Below, one piece after another: positions 24,861-36,975 of a DNA stretch of 64,000 nt (position 1 is its first letter; every line of letters begins with the position of its first letter). Made by a program: the position numbers and the translations under genes. Below the pieces are notes generated by a model. It searched no databases. It was not told the DNA's origin and saw only the letters and a list, made by a program, of their open reading frames with translations. Source of the stretch: Diploptera punctata (Eukaryota; Arthropoda; Insecta; Blattodea; Blaberidae); contig JASPKZ010010272.1 in assembly GCA_030220185.1 (NCBI GenBank), positions 4,761,501 through 4,825,500 on the forward strand. Reading direction: 5' to 3'.

Positions 24861-25234
24861 CAGTTTCTGTCTGTCATGGCACTGGAGGTGTAAAAAAAGA
24901 GAACATCATTGGAAATGAGAATAAAAGATAGGAAGCAACATTTGGGAAGAATAGATTGAGATGGAAAGTGGAGAAGAATGAACAACAATCATGAACGAAA
25001 AATACTGAGAAGATGTCTGGAGGAGGCAAATTGGATGACTCAAAGGAAAATGGAAATATCTTTTAGATGCAGATATTTGTAATAGTACAGCATGTTTATA
25101 ATTCATAAGCATATTATTTGCATATTTATACAACTTAATAAAAAAATTATCTTGTAAAAACTGCAATATAATAATACTTTCTTTCCCCATTTTACTTGCA
25201 ATATTTACATTCAAAGAAACTGAATTGGTTCATT

Positions 25235-25480
25235 ACACCTTACCTCATATTTTGCTCTCTCATCTTGACTAGTTTTGAAAATATTGACATCACCAGCCAA
25301 AAACCAAATGTTGAGCTGGCCGTTGGAAGCTCTACACATCTGCTACCTCTGGTGTTGGGCAGGTGAACCTCGTCATCAAATCCGTTACCACAGGAATTTT
25401 AAAATTCATCATCTTGTCTTTACTTTTCTCCCAAACTCTGAATTCTTTTGGTGTTTTTAGTTGTTTTGGTTATTTTGATC
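25235..25480 (-). mobile_element. Penelope-like tail fragment
   Basis: Minus strand reads KTPKEFRVWEKS, KMMNFKIPVVTDLMTRFT and ends at the GAGGTAAGG boundary motif near 25245, the same tail as other copies in the window. Broken. Confidence 0.5.
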
Positions 25481-25654
25481 TTTTCTCAATTCTATGATCT
25501 CTGTCACAGCTATTGTTTTTGTATTTCTCCATATTTTATATTTCTAAGGTGCTCTTTCATATCATGATTGCTTTTATTTTTTACTCAAATTCAAATGGAG
25601 TAAAACTAAATTAAAATAAACAAAATATTTATCTAAATATCACTAAAAGGAGTC

Positions 25655-26330
25655 AGAATTCACACTTCACCTCATATTTTGCTGATTCTTGAGGACCGGA
25701 TTTGGAAGTTACACTGATTCCATTTTCTCAACTAGCATCCAAATGTTGAATATTGACCAATGCATTTGCAAACCAAACTTTTAACCACAGGTACTTCATA
25801 ATTTGTAAAAATAAGGATTAAATTATGAATTTTGAAGTACCTGGGATAAAGATTTGATTTGGAAGTTCATTGGTCAACTAAGAGAGAGAAGAAGAATCAG
25901 TCTACAGGAGCTCTAGCCTATGCAACAATCAGATGCCAATAATTAAAACATTTTGTCTGTTCATTCTTACCTCTTAGAGTTGTTTTTGTCGAACATATGT
26001 TTCAGAGCTTCTTAGCCCCATCGTCAGCAACAAAAAACTACTCTAAGAGGTAAGACTCTGTAATCGCTGACGATGGGGCTAAGAAGCTCTGAAACATATG
26101 TTCGACAAAAACAACTCTAAGAGGTAAGAATGAACAGACAAAATGTTTTAATTATTAAACAAACCTCTTAATGTTACTTCCTATTGTATTTTAAAATAGA
26201 ATCAGATGCTAGTTGACATTGGAAGCAGTTTAACTTCCGAAACTGGTCCTCAAGAATCAACAAAATGAGGCAAGGTGTTAATTCTAACTGCTTTTAATGG
26301 TATTAAGTAAACCTCATAGTGATCCTACCT
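25655..26330. mobile_element. Penelope-like fold-back element with 91-bp central hairpin
   Basis: Outer inverted pieces (about 25655-25760 and 26195-26290) flank an inner hairpin with arms 25938-26028 and 26066-26156. The inner arms carry CTGACGA...GCTCTGAAACAT, a weakened hammerhead core, and end in CTCTAAGAGGTAAGAATG. The 37-base spacer contains a further copy of CTCTAAGAGGTAAGA. VMNFEVPG-like coding text at 25830-25860 matches the Penelope tail seen at 10.1 kb. The far end matches the family terminus (AACCTCATAGTGATCC). Confidence 0.6.
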
Positions 26331-26629
26331 ATCTTATTATGTAATTTAAAAAAGTCCTGCTCTCATAAAAACATCAAAAAAGCAACTAATATCTATTAAA
26401 CCCAAAGAAAGATTAGATAAATTGTAGAATATCACAAAGTCGTGTTTGGGATGATTTATAATATTTGTCAGTTTTAGCATATTGTGAAAATTAATTTTAC
26501 ATCTTTAATCATTGAAATGACTCAATGTCATAATATGCCAATAGGCTGAGGTTGTATGCTTCCAAAAGGTAGATTGAAGTTTCAAAGGTCCACAAACTGG
26601 AAAATCATTTAGCCTTAAACCTTACCCAC

Positions 26630-27270
26630 TCTTAGAGTGATCCTAACACAAACAAATGCCAATTATATCTTTCTGCTGTCTATGCCACAATTACTGTCAC
26701 ATTGACAGGGAGCATTGTGTGAAGTATATAAGACATGTGATCATTGAATGGGGTAGATTACAAGAAAGCTGGTGAGAACTTGTGAAATGCATTTAAAATA
26801 ATTGCTTTTTCACCACTGGTCAAATGTTTGCCAGATTTGTGTTTTAAAAATTTAGATGGCGACAGAGCAACAGGAATATTCAATACCTTCGGCCATTTTG
26901 TTGCATATAAATGACTCAAATGCATCATCCATATGTAATAAACTATTTTAAGTTGTAATTATTGATAAGATATATTTTAGAATAATCAATTGAGTTGGTG
27001 TTTACTTGATGAAAAGCCATATTTATTAATTAAATAAAAATAAAACTAAGTTTTATTTTTATTTCATTAATATATTTTAGAATATTATCTATGTTTTAAA
27101 TAGTATTATTTTCACACACAAAGTATAATAAGTATATTCAGGGGACATATTTTTAATTTAATGAAGGGAACTACTTTCTCGCATACTTATTGCTTCAACA
27201 TCGTACATCGGTGTCCATAAGCAATAAAAAGTGATGATCACTCTAAGAGCAGATAGCCTTTAGGATAAAT
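26630..27270. repeat. Interspersed duplicate, copy 1
   Basis: TCTTAGAGTGATCCTAACAC through GAGCAGATAGCCTTTA matches 31375-31940 in the same orientation, with many substitutions. It includes ATTACTGTCACATTGACAGG and AAAATTTAGATGGCGACA. It carries the 86-bp insertion absent from copy 2. No coding signal. Confidence 0.7.
26984..27069. mobile_element. 86-bp insertion with 14-bp target duplication
   Basis: ATATATTTTAGAAT flanks it at 26970-26983 and 27070-27083. The paralogous duplicate at 31713-31726 has this 14-mer once with no insert, so the ancestral empty site is visible. The insert matches 10364-10440, next to the hammerhead hairpin. Confidence 0.75.
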
Positions 27271-27730
27271 TATACAAACCTAAAATATAAAAGGGGTACA
27301 AAAAAGTGAGTAACATCTGATAAGTATGCTATGGGGTTAAAATTTAAAACTTGCTAAAATATATGTGTAACAAGAGTCACAGTACTGTATGGTAGTTGAA
27401 ACAGTTATCCTGAAAAGGTTTTTATTGTATAAATGTGATCTCTGAAGAGACCTGCTCATTTGTTCAAATATCTATTTCTTCAAGCATATTGAACAGAATG
27501 GTAGAAATGAATGTGGGAAAAGAAAAAAAGTTATCTTACAAGTTATATATATTATCAGTTATTTTTATTCCATCCTCTAAAACTTGAATATGTGGAGACA
27601 TAACCTTCTCTAAATAACTGATTCAGTTAAGAACTTGGCTCAATTGATAGCAAATAATTTAATTTGTAAGATAAGTTGAAAGATTATGTAAGACAATTTT
27701 CAGTGCTTTAATTTTATATTTTTCACTTAC

Positions 27731-27761
27731 ATTATCATCATCATCATCATCATCATCATCA
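27731..27761. repeat. ATC microsatellite
   Basis: About nine ATC units. Confidence 0.85.
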
Positions 27762-29687
27762 TAAACAAATCTGTTTTGGGCCATGTGACCTGTGACGGTA
27801 AACCTAATGAAGATGGTATTGATCTTTTCACCGATGTTTTGGTCTTCCTTTGTCCCTATGTCTGGTTGCTGTACATTGGAACACCAATTTTGGAAACCTA
27901 TTTCTTTCCATTCTTCTCAGATGATTTTTCCATTCTTGTTGGTATCTTTCTATATCTTCATCTAAATTTGGTACTCCAAGCTTTTTCTGATAATAGTGTT
28001 CCTTTGATGATCCAGACTAACAGTGGCCATTACGTTAAGGGGAAAATTAATATTTTAAAAGAAAAATTAATGAAGCTCTCTTAGCTAAAAAAGTGTTAAA
28101 AATAATAGTAAACCGAAAATGAAAGACAAGTTCATAAATTTTGGTGTTTTTGAGTAATAAAAGCACTAAATATTAGGAATAACAAACATCACTACAATGT
28201 TTTTCAAATATTGAGAGATTAACCTTGTTCAGCCTCATAGCATTCACCAATCAGTAGCTTGCACAATTGCAATATTGTGTTCTGCTGCGAATCACTATAC
28301 TGTAGACAGAAGTCCTGATATTCCAATTGTCTATCACTTGACTGAAATATTCTTTCCTCTTACAAGCTTGGAGGCTATCTTAGCAAGCATCTTGATTCTT
28401 TAATATTTGAAGGAAGTTACACTGAGCAACAAAAAAGAAACTTTTTTTTTGTCTCAGAAAGAAAAATATGTGATTCTGATAGTATTTTTTCTCCTGAATT
28501 CAATTGTGGTATCGGTTTTTTCCATCACGCAAGGTTTCCGAGAGACAGGAATTCATAATTTCAAACACTTTAATATATTCTACATTCGTAACTACACAAT
28601 ATTCGAACATTCAGACTCACCTAGAAAGTAAGAAATGATGATTTTCTGCTATATTTTGCCTGTGGAGCATCCTTCTTGATGGTCCAACATTAATCGGCCA
28701 GCATATTAGGATTCCATTTGCCTTGATATCTCATTTCCATAGCTGAAATCATTTGAGTTAGCTCATTTGGCTTTATTTTACAATACACAAATGGACGAAA
28801 AAACGTTTATTAAAAAAATAATTATTTAAATCCATTAATTGAAATTGAAATAAAAAAAACTGTAGGTGATGGAGAAATTCCGAATACATATTTGAAAACA
28901 CGATAAAAAACTGCATTAAGTACAACTATTGGTACTCATAAGACAAAAATCATGTTGACCAGTGTTATTATTCACATCTGTGTGACATTGACAGTTAAGA
29001 AGCATTGACAATATCACACAGATGCGAAGAAACCATGGTCTGCAAGAATATATTATATATATGAAGTGAGTTTAAATCCTTAACTCATAATAAACCTGAT
29101 TCTTATTACCAGCGATTTTCTTGTATTGGTGGCTACAGTCTATTTTCTGTCCAGCCTAAGAAAGAAACTTCAGGAAAATAAATGGGCGGGTAATCCATGA
29201 AGCACATGACTGCTGCGGTTACTGTGATTCGTTCATGACCAAAGCACAGTTCAGTAGAAGCGAAAAAATAGATCATGTACTCAAATAATATAATTACGTA
29301 TTTAAAGCTATTTATGTTAACTATAGTTGCTCAGAATACAGTATATACCTACATATTTCTTTGAAGGTTGGAGACTAATTAAAAATTTGCATTTGTTTGA
29401 AACTGAACAATTCTTGAGAGGAAGTTGAATGTCAGTTACAAATCTGGCGGCTGTCGGGTAGTTTATGTTAACTCGGCGATAAAATGTGTGATCAAAATTA
29501 TTAGAAGCACAAGGGAAATTGTTAAAGAGTGATATAAAACGGTGTTAAATGTATTTTGTAAGTTTATGGAGCATAATCTTGGCACTGTAGTGAACGATAT
29601 AGTAAAATTAACTGCAGAATATACTGTTTGTCGGAGAGTATGTTGTACATATTCGTAGGGAATTAAAAGAAACCGATAATATTTAAA

Positions 29688-29794
29688 ATGCCCAACAAAA
29701 AGAGGAAAAGGCCTAAACCTGTTTTAAGAGTGGTGGACAATTTTGTGAAGTGTATAGTTCATTATAAGGCGCATAGGTTTTTTATTTTATTACT
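29688..29794 (+). other. Candidate first coding exon with nuclear localisation motif and phase-2 donor
   Basis: ATG with A at -3, then 35 codons starting MPNKKRKRPKP, a classic monopartite NLS pattern, running without a stop into CT|GTAAGT (donor 29795-29800). Length leaves phase 2. The preceding 500 bp are somewhat GC-richer and lack recognisable TE text. I find no plus-strand partner exon in the window. It could be chance. Confidence 0.25.
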
Positions 29795-31010
29795 GTAAGT
29801 ACAGTTATTTTAATTTAAATGCTTGATTTTAATTAATTTGTTTAATATTAACAACTATAATTTAATTAGTTTTCGACATACCATTATATGGCTAAATGTT
29901 AATACAGCCTGCAACATTAAAACGATTGTTGTGCATTAATTTATCGGCTTGTAACAAACAGCTTACAGAGTTCACCTGCACTCTTACACACGCTGCACGG
30001 AGTAATACATTCGGAACTTAAAAGTCAAAGTGTGCTTCTTATGTTGGACAGATAATAGTCATATGAACAGAATTAATATTTTGTCTACTGTTGTGGCAGA
30101 CATCTTTAGATGTGGTGGATATCTGATGTGAATTTCTCAGCTGACACCTGCAGACTGGTCGGACACTGGAATCATTTATAGAAAATCGCCTTAACAATGC
30201 ACAACCTTCTGATTTATCCCCGAAGTAGGTGAAACATCAAGAACTGTTCATACTATTAACATACTGTCATTGTCAAAGTTCATATGACTAGATATGACCA
30301 CCAAGCCCAAAAACCAATGTTATAACAACTATTAATTCCTCATTTAAATTGCCTTAAGAGTACAAGCAGAAAATTTTGTAAACACATACACCCAAACAGC
30401 ATTTTTTTAGCCTCATTATATCCAATTTTATGATTGTTTTTATTTTACTCCTAAGTTATTTTTATTTATAATATCATTATATAAGTGTAGCATATTTTAG
30501 TGTTTTTGTCTATTGTATTATAAGGAAAAATGGATTTACCAAAAGAAAATTTTACCCCTCCTCCAAGCTGAATTATCACTAATATCAAAGCAAATCATAT
30601 GATATTTATCAGAAAGAATGTCATTTCATTAACTGGCAGTGATGAAACTGTTCCAACAATAAAAATATTTTATGATATAACCTATTATGGTAATTTTATG
30701 TAACTAATGCCATAATTTAGCAAATTATTTATGATTTTGAGCATGTACAGTTATGTATAACTTTTGTATCCAAAAAGCAATGTTATTTAATGCTCCATAT
30801 TTTATTCCATTTTTTCTTCAAATTTTGGTACAAATGTAATTTAATAATAGAAATAAGAATTATCCTTAATTTAGGAAATATTTAATTACTTGAAATTTTG
30901 GCATTTTCCCATTATATAAAAAACAATTTATAAAACCTGAGAAACTATAAGATTCATTTGAATAAAAATGCAGTGATGCAGAACGAATGACATAACAATA
31001 GTGAAAACAA

Positions 31011-31226
31011 TATAAATGAGTTGGAGAAAATATTTTTATAGCTCACCTCATAAGTTCTGTGTTTTCACAATACCATTTCAAAAGTCATTTTACCTTCATC
31101 TTTAATCAAACTCAACAGTTGGAGTTTGGCTGAAGATGAAGGCAAAATAGACCTATGAAATCAGTATTGTGAAAACACGGAACTTTATGAAGTGAGCTAT
31201 AAAAACATTTTCTCCAATCATTTATA
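31011..31226. repeat. Fold-back hairpin, about 100-bp arms
   Basis: GAGTTGGAGAAAATATTTTTATAGCTCACCTCATAA is mirrored near 31190-31226. The right arm has GCTGAAGATGAAGG and TATGAAATC, a decayed hammerhead-like core. Next to it at 31240-31265 lies the family terminus (CAGTGTTACTTCCCACTGTAA). Confidence 0.6.
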
Positions 31227-31374
31227 AATTGAAAATATCTCACAGTGTTACTTCCCACTGTAATTATTATTTTGAAAAAAAAAATGAAAACAATGTCAGC
31301 TGCATTTGAAAGCTTGATAAAAGAAGAATGTTTTTGTTTCACCCATAGTGTACTTTCATTTACATCTTGTCCTC

Positions 31375-31940
31375 TCTTAGAGTGATCCTAACACAAATGC
31401 CACTTGTATCCTTCTGCCATTTGTGCCACAATTACTGTCACATTGACAGGGAGCATGTGTGAAATATATATGACATGTGAATGGTGTAGAATGGTGAGAT
31501 TTTCTACTGAGCTTGTGAAATATATTTAAAATAACTGTTATTTGACCACTAATCAAAGGTTTGCCAGACTTGTATTTTAAAAATTTAGATGGCGACACAG
31601 AACAGAAGACTCGACACATTCAGCCATTTTGTTGTATCAGAATCGACTGAAGCATAACCCAAATGTGTCATCTATATGTAATGAACTATTTTAAGTTGTA
31701 ATTATTGATTACATATATTTTAGAATATTTCCTATGTTTTGAATATTATTATTTTCATTCATGAAGAATAACAAGTATACTCAGAGGACATATTTTTTTA
31801 ATTTAATAACGGAAACTAATTTTTCGTGTACTTCTTGCTTCTACATTGTATGTTGATTTCCAAAACCAATGAAAAGTGAGCAGGTCACATGGTTTTGTTT
31901 TGATAAGGATTACTTTAAGAGCAGATAGCCTTTAAATACT
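31375..31940. repeat. Interspersed duplicate, copy 2
   Basis: Second copy of the segment at 26630-27270, lacking the 86-bp insertion. Either a segmental duplication or two copies of an undefined repeat family. Confidence 0.7.
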
Positions 31941-32109
31941 GAGAGACAGAGCCTCAGGTACTGTGACTGTGGCAAAAAGTTCCCACAAGTGAGGTTTGGA
32001 CTAATTCACAATGGACTATAATACAATTTTCTTGTTAGCCATTTTTATTTTGATCCACTATTGACCCTTATGGCAGTAGGATTTTTCTCATGAAATTCTA
32101 GCCATTATT

Positions 32110-32345
32110 CGACTAGTGCCCATCTATCTAACTAACTTACTGGCACTATTGAACCCGTAGGTTCATGGCCACGCAGACATAAGCTCTCCATACATCCCTA
32201 TCCTCAGCTAATATTTTCCAATCATTCCCTGTATAATCTACTTCCCTCAAATCATAGTTAATGTTATTCTCCCACCTCATTCTTGGTCTACCAACTGGGT
32301 GTTTTCCCTCTAGTTTTCCTACAAGAAGCTTCCATTAACATATTT
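32110..32345 (-). mobile_element. 3' end of a non-LTR retrotransposon
   Basis: Complement of the GRPRMRWENNINYDLREVDY region followed by the 3' UTR text (TTCAATAGTGCCAGTAAGTT) and a TTAGTTAGTTAGA-type tail. Same family as 1-170 and 32735-33470. Confidence 0.65.
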
Positions 32346-32439
32346 CATTCCCATTCGTGCCACATGTCCTGCACATCACAGTCTATGAGACTTAACCACC
32401 ATGAGGAATTTGGGTATCTACATTAAGTAATTGCTCCAG

Positions 32440-32600
32440 GGTGAGAAAACCAGCTATAACAGCTGGAGGATCTGAGATGCTAACCACATGTCATAGTACA
32501 GACTGGCCAGATGATTGTCCATCTCTGTGATTTGCAGAGTTGGATGTGAGACTGACAGCCAGCTGGTAGGCGAAGGATATTCTAGGTCTGTCATGCCATG
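32440..32600 (-). repeat. SINE-like repeat, inverted relative to 46375-46530
   Basis: GCTAACCACATGTCATAGTA and GACAGCCAGCTGGTAGGC are complements of text in the 46.4-kb copy. It separates two LINE 3' ends. No ORF. Confidence 0.45.
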
Positions 32601-32734
32601 GAGAATGAAGATTTGCTATTCTACAATTGTAAACAAGTTTTAGGACAAATTGCACACTTCATCGTTCACATAGACAACAATTGTAGCACCAACTGCTTCT
32701 AGTATTCTAATTGTAAGTAACAAATATTAACTAA

Positions 32735-33470
32735 CTAACTCACTGGCACTATCGAACCTGTGTGTTCATAACTGTGTGGACATAAGCTCTGCATACATCC
32801 TGAGCTAATGTTTTCCAATCATTCCCTGTATAATCTACTTCCCTCAAATCATAGTTAATGTTATTCTCCCATCTCATTCTTGGTCTACCAACTGGGCGTT
32901 TTCCCACAAGAAGCTTCCATGCAACCCTTTCATTCCCCATTCATGCCACATATCCTGCCCATCACAATCTACGAGACTTAACTGTTTTTATTATATCTAT
33001 CTTCCTATAAAGACCATGTAGTTCACTGTTTAATAGTATTCTCCATTCACCTGACTGTTCATCTCTGTTTGGTCCAAAAATTTTCCTAAGAACTTCATTC
33101 TCAAATACTCGTAATCTCCTTTCCTCCCTTAAAGTAAGAGTCCATGTTTTGCATCCATATAATATAACTGGTAGAATAACAGTTTTATATATTTTCAGTT
33201 AATTTTTTTGAAAGGAGTTGGGATGACAAGAGTCCTTGTAATGTGAATAGCATGCATTTCCAGAATTGAGCCTATGTTTAATTTCTTTGTGCATCTCATT
33301 TCTATTTATGATTACTGTTCCTAAGTATTTGAATTCAGCCACTTCTTCAAAATTTCCCTCATTTGTCATTAATGCTTTTCCATTATATAATGTATTTCTA
33401 TATGTGAACATATATTTAGTTTTATTGATATTTACTTTCGGTCCCAATTACTGAGTGTGCGTGTTGGCCC
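32735..33470 (-). mobile_element. Non-LTR retrotransposon fragment, reverse transcriptase C-terminus
   Basis: Minus-strand frames read KVNINKTKYMFTYRN, EEVAEFKYLGTVIINRNE and IKHRLNSGNACY (end of the RT domain). After a frameshift come VARMGNERVAWKLLVG, KRPVGRPRMRWENN and NYDLREVDYTGNDWK. 5'-truncated, frameshifted. Confidence 0.75.
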
Positions 33471-35140
33471 TTAGTACCTCCTTATAACAAATATTACCTG
33501 CAGTAATACTCATCCACTGCCTGAGAGTGAATTGTACAACATTGTAACATCTGTACAAACTACTTTATTTACAACCCTTGTAATTATATTTTCGTAGATT
33601 AAGTTACTGAGCATGTGGAAATTTTATGAAGACAATAATGGTCATTAAAAATAATAAATAAAATACAAAATGTTCAGAGCAATATTAGTCTTCTCATTTG
33701 ATACTGAATGCATTATTATTTTGTTTAATTTTTGTGCGTAATTAATAGTTTATTAAAATCAATCATTCTGTTTTTTTTTACATTTCCTTATTTTTAAATA
33801 GTAGGCTTCTTTCTACACATCCAAATTCATCTTAAAAAAAGAACTTGTAATAAAAATATTAAAATAATTATGGATAATTAACTATTTATGCTATTGGTTA
33901 TTCTCTATACAAAGCAAGTTATATTCCCTCTCAATATTTTCAATTTTAAGTTATGTTATCATAAATGAGACTTGAAAAAAATAATGATGCAATAATTTAT
34001 CAAGTGAGGAAGTGAATTTTTTTGTATAAAACTTAAATTATCATTTGAATCATAATATAATAATTCCATCTATTTTTGCCAATCTCTGGTCTTAAATACA
34101 GTACATTAACTATACTAATTCAAAGAATAAATTACTGAATATTGAAGCTGTGACTAACAGCTGCAAATCAGAATTTGTTAAACAAAAGGAAGTAAATGTC
34201 ATGTAAAAACCAATCATAGCTTCAAGATATTAAGAAATTTTGTACTAGACAACAGGATTTTAAAAGTTGGAACATTAAGTTTTTATGTATACAGTATGTA
34301 TACTTTTTCTTAGATTTAGTAAAATGTAGCACTGAAACTGAACTATTAGGTCTTTGATAATTATGTTTTGTTTGTATATTAACCAAAGATTGAATTTGTA
34401 CATTCAATTTAACAATTAAATTTATCAATATCCTAGTGGTTATACTAGAAAAGGTAGTTTGCACCAACAAATAACAGAAAATTCTTTTGAAGTTTTTTTG
34501 ATACTGTATTGAGTTAAATTCTGTGAAAACAGAATTTTTATTATTTGGAACAGGTATGGATTTTTTATATTTGAGAACTGATAAATTGATGATTCCATGT
34601 TATATATGATACTTTTAATGCAATTTAACTTTATAAAAAATATTAACAGAAATTTTCAATATAATAATAACAATAATAATCACAACTTTATATAAATAAA
34701 ATATTTGTTATGAATAAAAGGAAATATATCATCAGATACATTTACTAATCATTCATCACTTTTTTTAATAACTGGCTTTATTTTTATTTTGGTATTTTTT
34801 TGATAAAAAATTCTTACACACATAAACACTTCATATTAGCAGAAATTTATATTTTAATATTGAAAACAATAGCTATTTATGGTACTTTTGAGCGAAGTAA
34901 ACCTTACTGTGCAAATGTAAAAATTTAAGCACAATGTGTGAGCAGAGCACATTAATTACATAAGCACAATAAAGATACACTTCTCTCACAAGCACCAAAT
35001 GTAATTTAATCCATGGCCATAACAAAAATATTCTTATAAAGAAAATATGTTGATAATGAGAGATATATTTCATCAGAGTTACACTGCTAGTGTATTGGTG
35101 ATTCAGTCTTCCAGCTGAGTGCTGGGCAAAAGGCTTCAAT

Positions 35141-35288
35141 CTAAGCATTTGCTGGACCCCACTGCATCTATTGTACATTATACTTGTAATGAGGCATTCT
35201 AGTAAGCTACAAACTAAGCATTTGTTGGACCCCTCTGCGTCTATTGTACATTATACTTGTAATGAGGCATTCTAGTCGGTTACAAACT
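35141..35288. repeat. Tandem duplication of a ~73-bp unit
   Basis: CTAAGCATTTG(C/T)TGGACCCC and TACATTATACTTGTAATGAG occur twice in direct tandem (about 35141-35211 and 35212-35288). No coding potential. Confidence 0.7.
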
Positions 35289-35374
35289 GTGAGAGTAGTT
35301 TATCATAGATGTAAAATAAAGTTATGTTGCAAAATAGTCTACTGTATAAAGAAAAAAGTATTTTAACCTCAGGG

Positions 35375-35660
35375 GTCCCCATCTAGGGGATATGTGGATG
35401 GCAACCATAAGGTGCCCAAGCTGAGCAAAACATTGCTTCCACTTGTGTTTTGGTCCTTACTTTTATCTTTCCTATACATCCTCTTTTGGCTAATTCTTGT
35501 TTTTTTTTACTCTGATGGTATTAGAGCATTTGAGGCCTAGGAGATCTTTTCCTACTTTAATTCCTCTGTATTGATCTATCTAATTCTTACAACCTCGTGG
35601 GCACTCACCTTGATGGGTGTTACTGGCATATTAGATAAACAAGGAACTAAAAAATGCCCA
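35375..35660. repeat. Unclassified interspersed repeat
   Basis: GGGGTCCCCATCTAGGGGAT to CACCTTGATGGGTGTTACTG is GC-richer than its surroundings and contains CCAT/ATGG-type inverted pieces. I suspect a retroelement fragment; no diagnostic motif. Confidence 0.3.
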
Positions 35661-35942
35661 CATAAGCTGCATGTACATCAATACAGCCCCATTGCAACTT
35701 ATACACAATATGGATTTTTCTAAAGCGAAATAAGCATAAATATGCAATGCATTCGTGTCATCAGTTACAGCTGGATACACGTAATGAAGAATGAATGAAG
35801 AAGTATTTAGAAAATGTTTTTTTTTGTTATGGTTATGGATAAAATATATTCTGCAGCCTATAAATCCTCATTTTCATAATATCACACTAATAAAATATAC
35901 ATTTTTATTTCATTAGTTGTTATTTGTAAGTTCATTCAAATT

Positions 35943-36648
35943 TCATTTCAAATGTGTTTTTTCATGAACAGTAAGAAGTGCCTGGCATACAAAGTCTCTA
36001 TCACAATATTCACATTGATAAGGTCTCTGCCCTGTGTGATATCGCGTATGTATTGTAAGAGTCGAGCGCTGGGTAAACCCTTTGCCACATAACTCACAAA
36101 TGTATGGCCGTTCGCCTGTGTGTATCCGTTGATGTTGTTTTAAATCCCAACTTTTAGTAAATCCTTTTCCACATGCACATATTTTTGGCTTTTCACCAGT
36201 GTGGACACGTTTATGTAGCTTCAAATGTTCTTTACTTGTTACTGATTTCCCACAAATGTCACATATATAAACGTTAGCACCGGTATGAGAGTTCATGTGA
36301 AGTGAAAGTGACTTTCTGTAAACATATGTTTTTCCACATATCTCACATTGATGCATTTTTTGGCTCTGCAGTACTTCTGAGTGAATATATCTTTTATGTG
36401 CATTTAAATTATGTTTATAAGGATACGCTTTATCACACTGATCACACTCATATGTTTTATTGGCCGAGTGTGAGATCTGATGCATTTGAAGATTGGCTCG
36501 ATATATGAATTCTTTACCACAAGTTTCACATGAATAAATCCTCTTCTTAATTGATTCTTTTCCAGATTTGGTTAAGCATGAGTCTATACCTATTCTCTGT
36601 TTTTCATATTTTTCAAGCCATTTGTTGATGAGCGTTTCTGATGTTAAC
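35943..36648 (-). CDS. Short zinc-finger 3'-terminal exon F (7 fingers, one malformed)
   Basis: The block has about 234 codons behind acceptor TGTCTTCTTTCTAG (exon begins 36648, phase 2). An ATG-based call would begin at 36485, but the frame is open to the acceptor and adds a charged leader and a finger (CETCGKEFIYRANL). Seven fingers in all, the fewest in the array, as if the four or so N-terminal fingers of its relatives were lost while the acceptor was kept. Finger 5 reads KICACGKGF, with a single residue between the two cysteines instead of two, so it may not fold normally. Terminal FTQRSTLTIHTRYH and FVCQALLTVH group it with G, H and I. AATAAA is at 35904-35909. Confidence 0.84.
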
Positions 36649-36975
36649 CTAGAAAGAAGACAACGATCTTAAAAGGACCCCAGTTGAATCATACATGACT
36701 CAGATATACACCTTTTATACGAAGTAAATCTTCTACTAACATTTTTATACAATATTTATTGAAGTGGCTTGCTTCAAAAAAAAATTTAGTAACTTATAGA
36801 AGCACTTAACTGAAATACACAAAAACTTTAAGAATAGATTCATTATGCATGCTCAAAAATGGCTGTAGAATTTTTGGTTCACAGTTCCTTTGCTAAAGGC
36901 AAAATTAATACAATATTTGTACTAAATAACATTCAACACTAGCAAAATTGATATCAAATTCCGCTGAGGTGAAGT

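Larger units (their letters stand above)
27300..31000. other. Gene-poor AT-rich stretch
   Basis: Apart from the candidate exon at 29688 I see no supported gene. The open frame at 27776-28084 has no recognisable domain. A small hairpin (CACATCTGTGTGA, mirrored as TCACACAGATG) lies at 28972-29024. Confidence 0.5.

Noticed and set aside
27776..28084. 102-codon open frame with hydrophobic stretches
   Set aside because: No recognisable family, no splice or initiation support, and long frames occur by chance here; left as non-coding.
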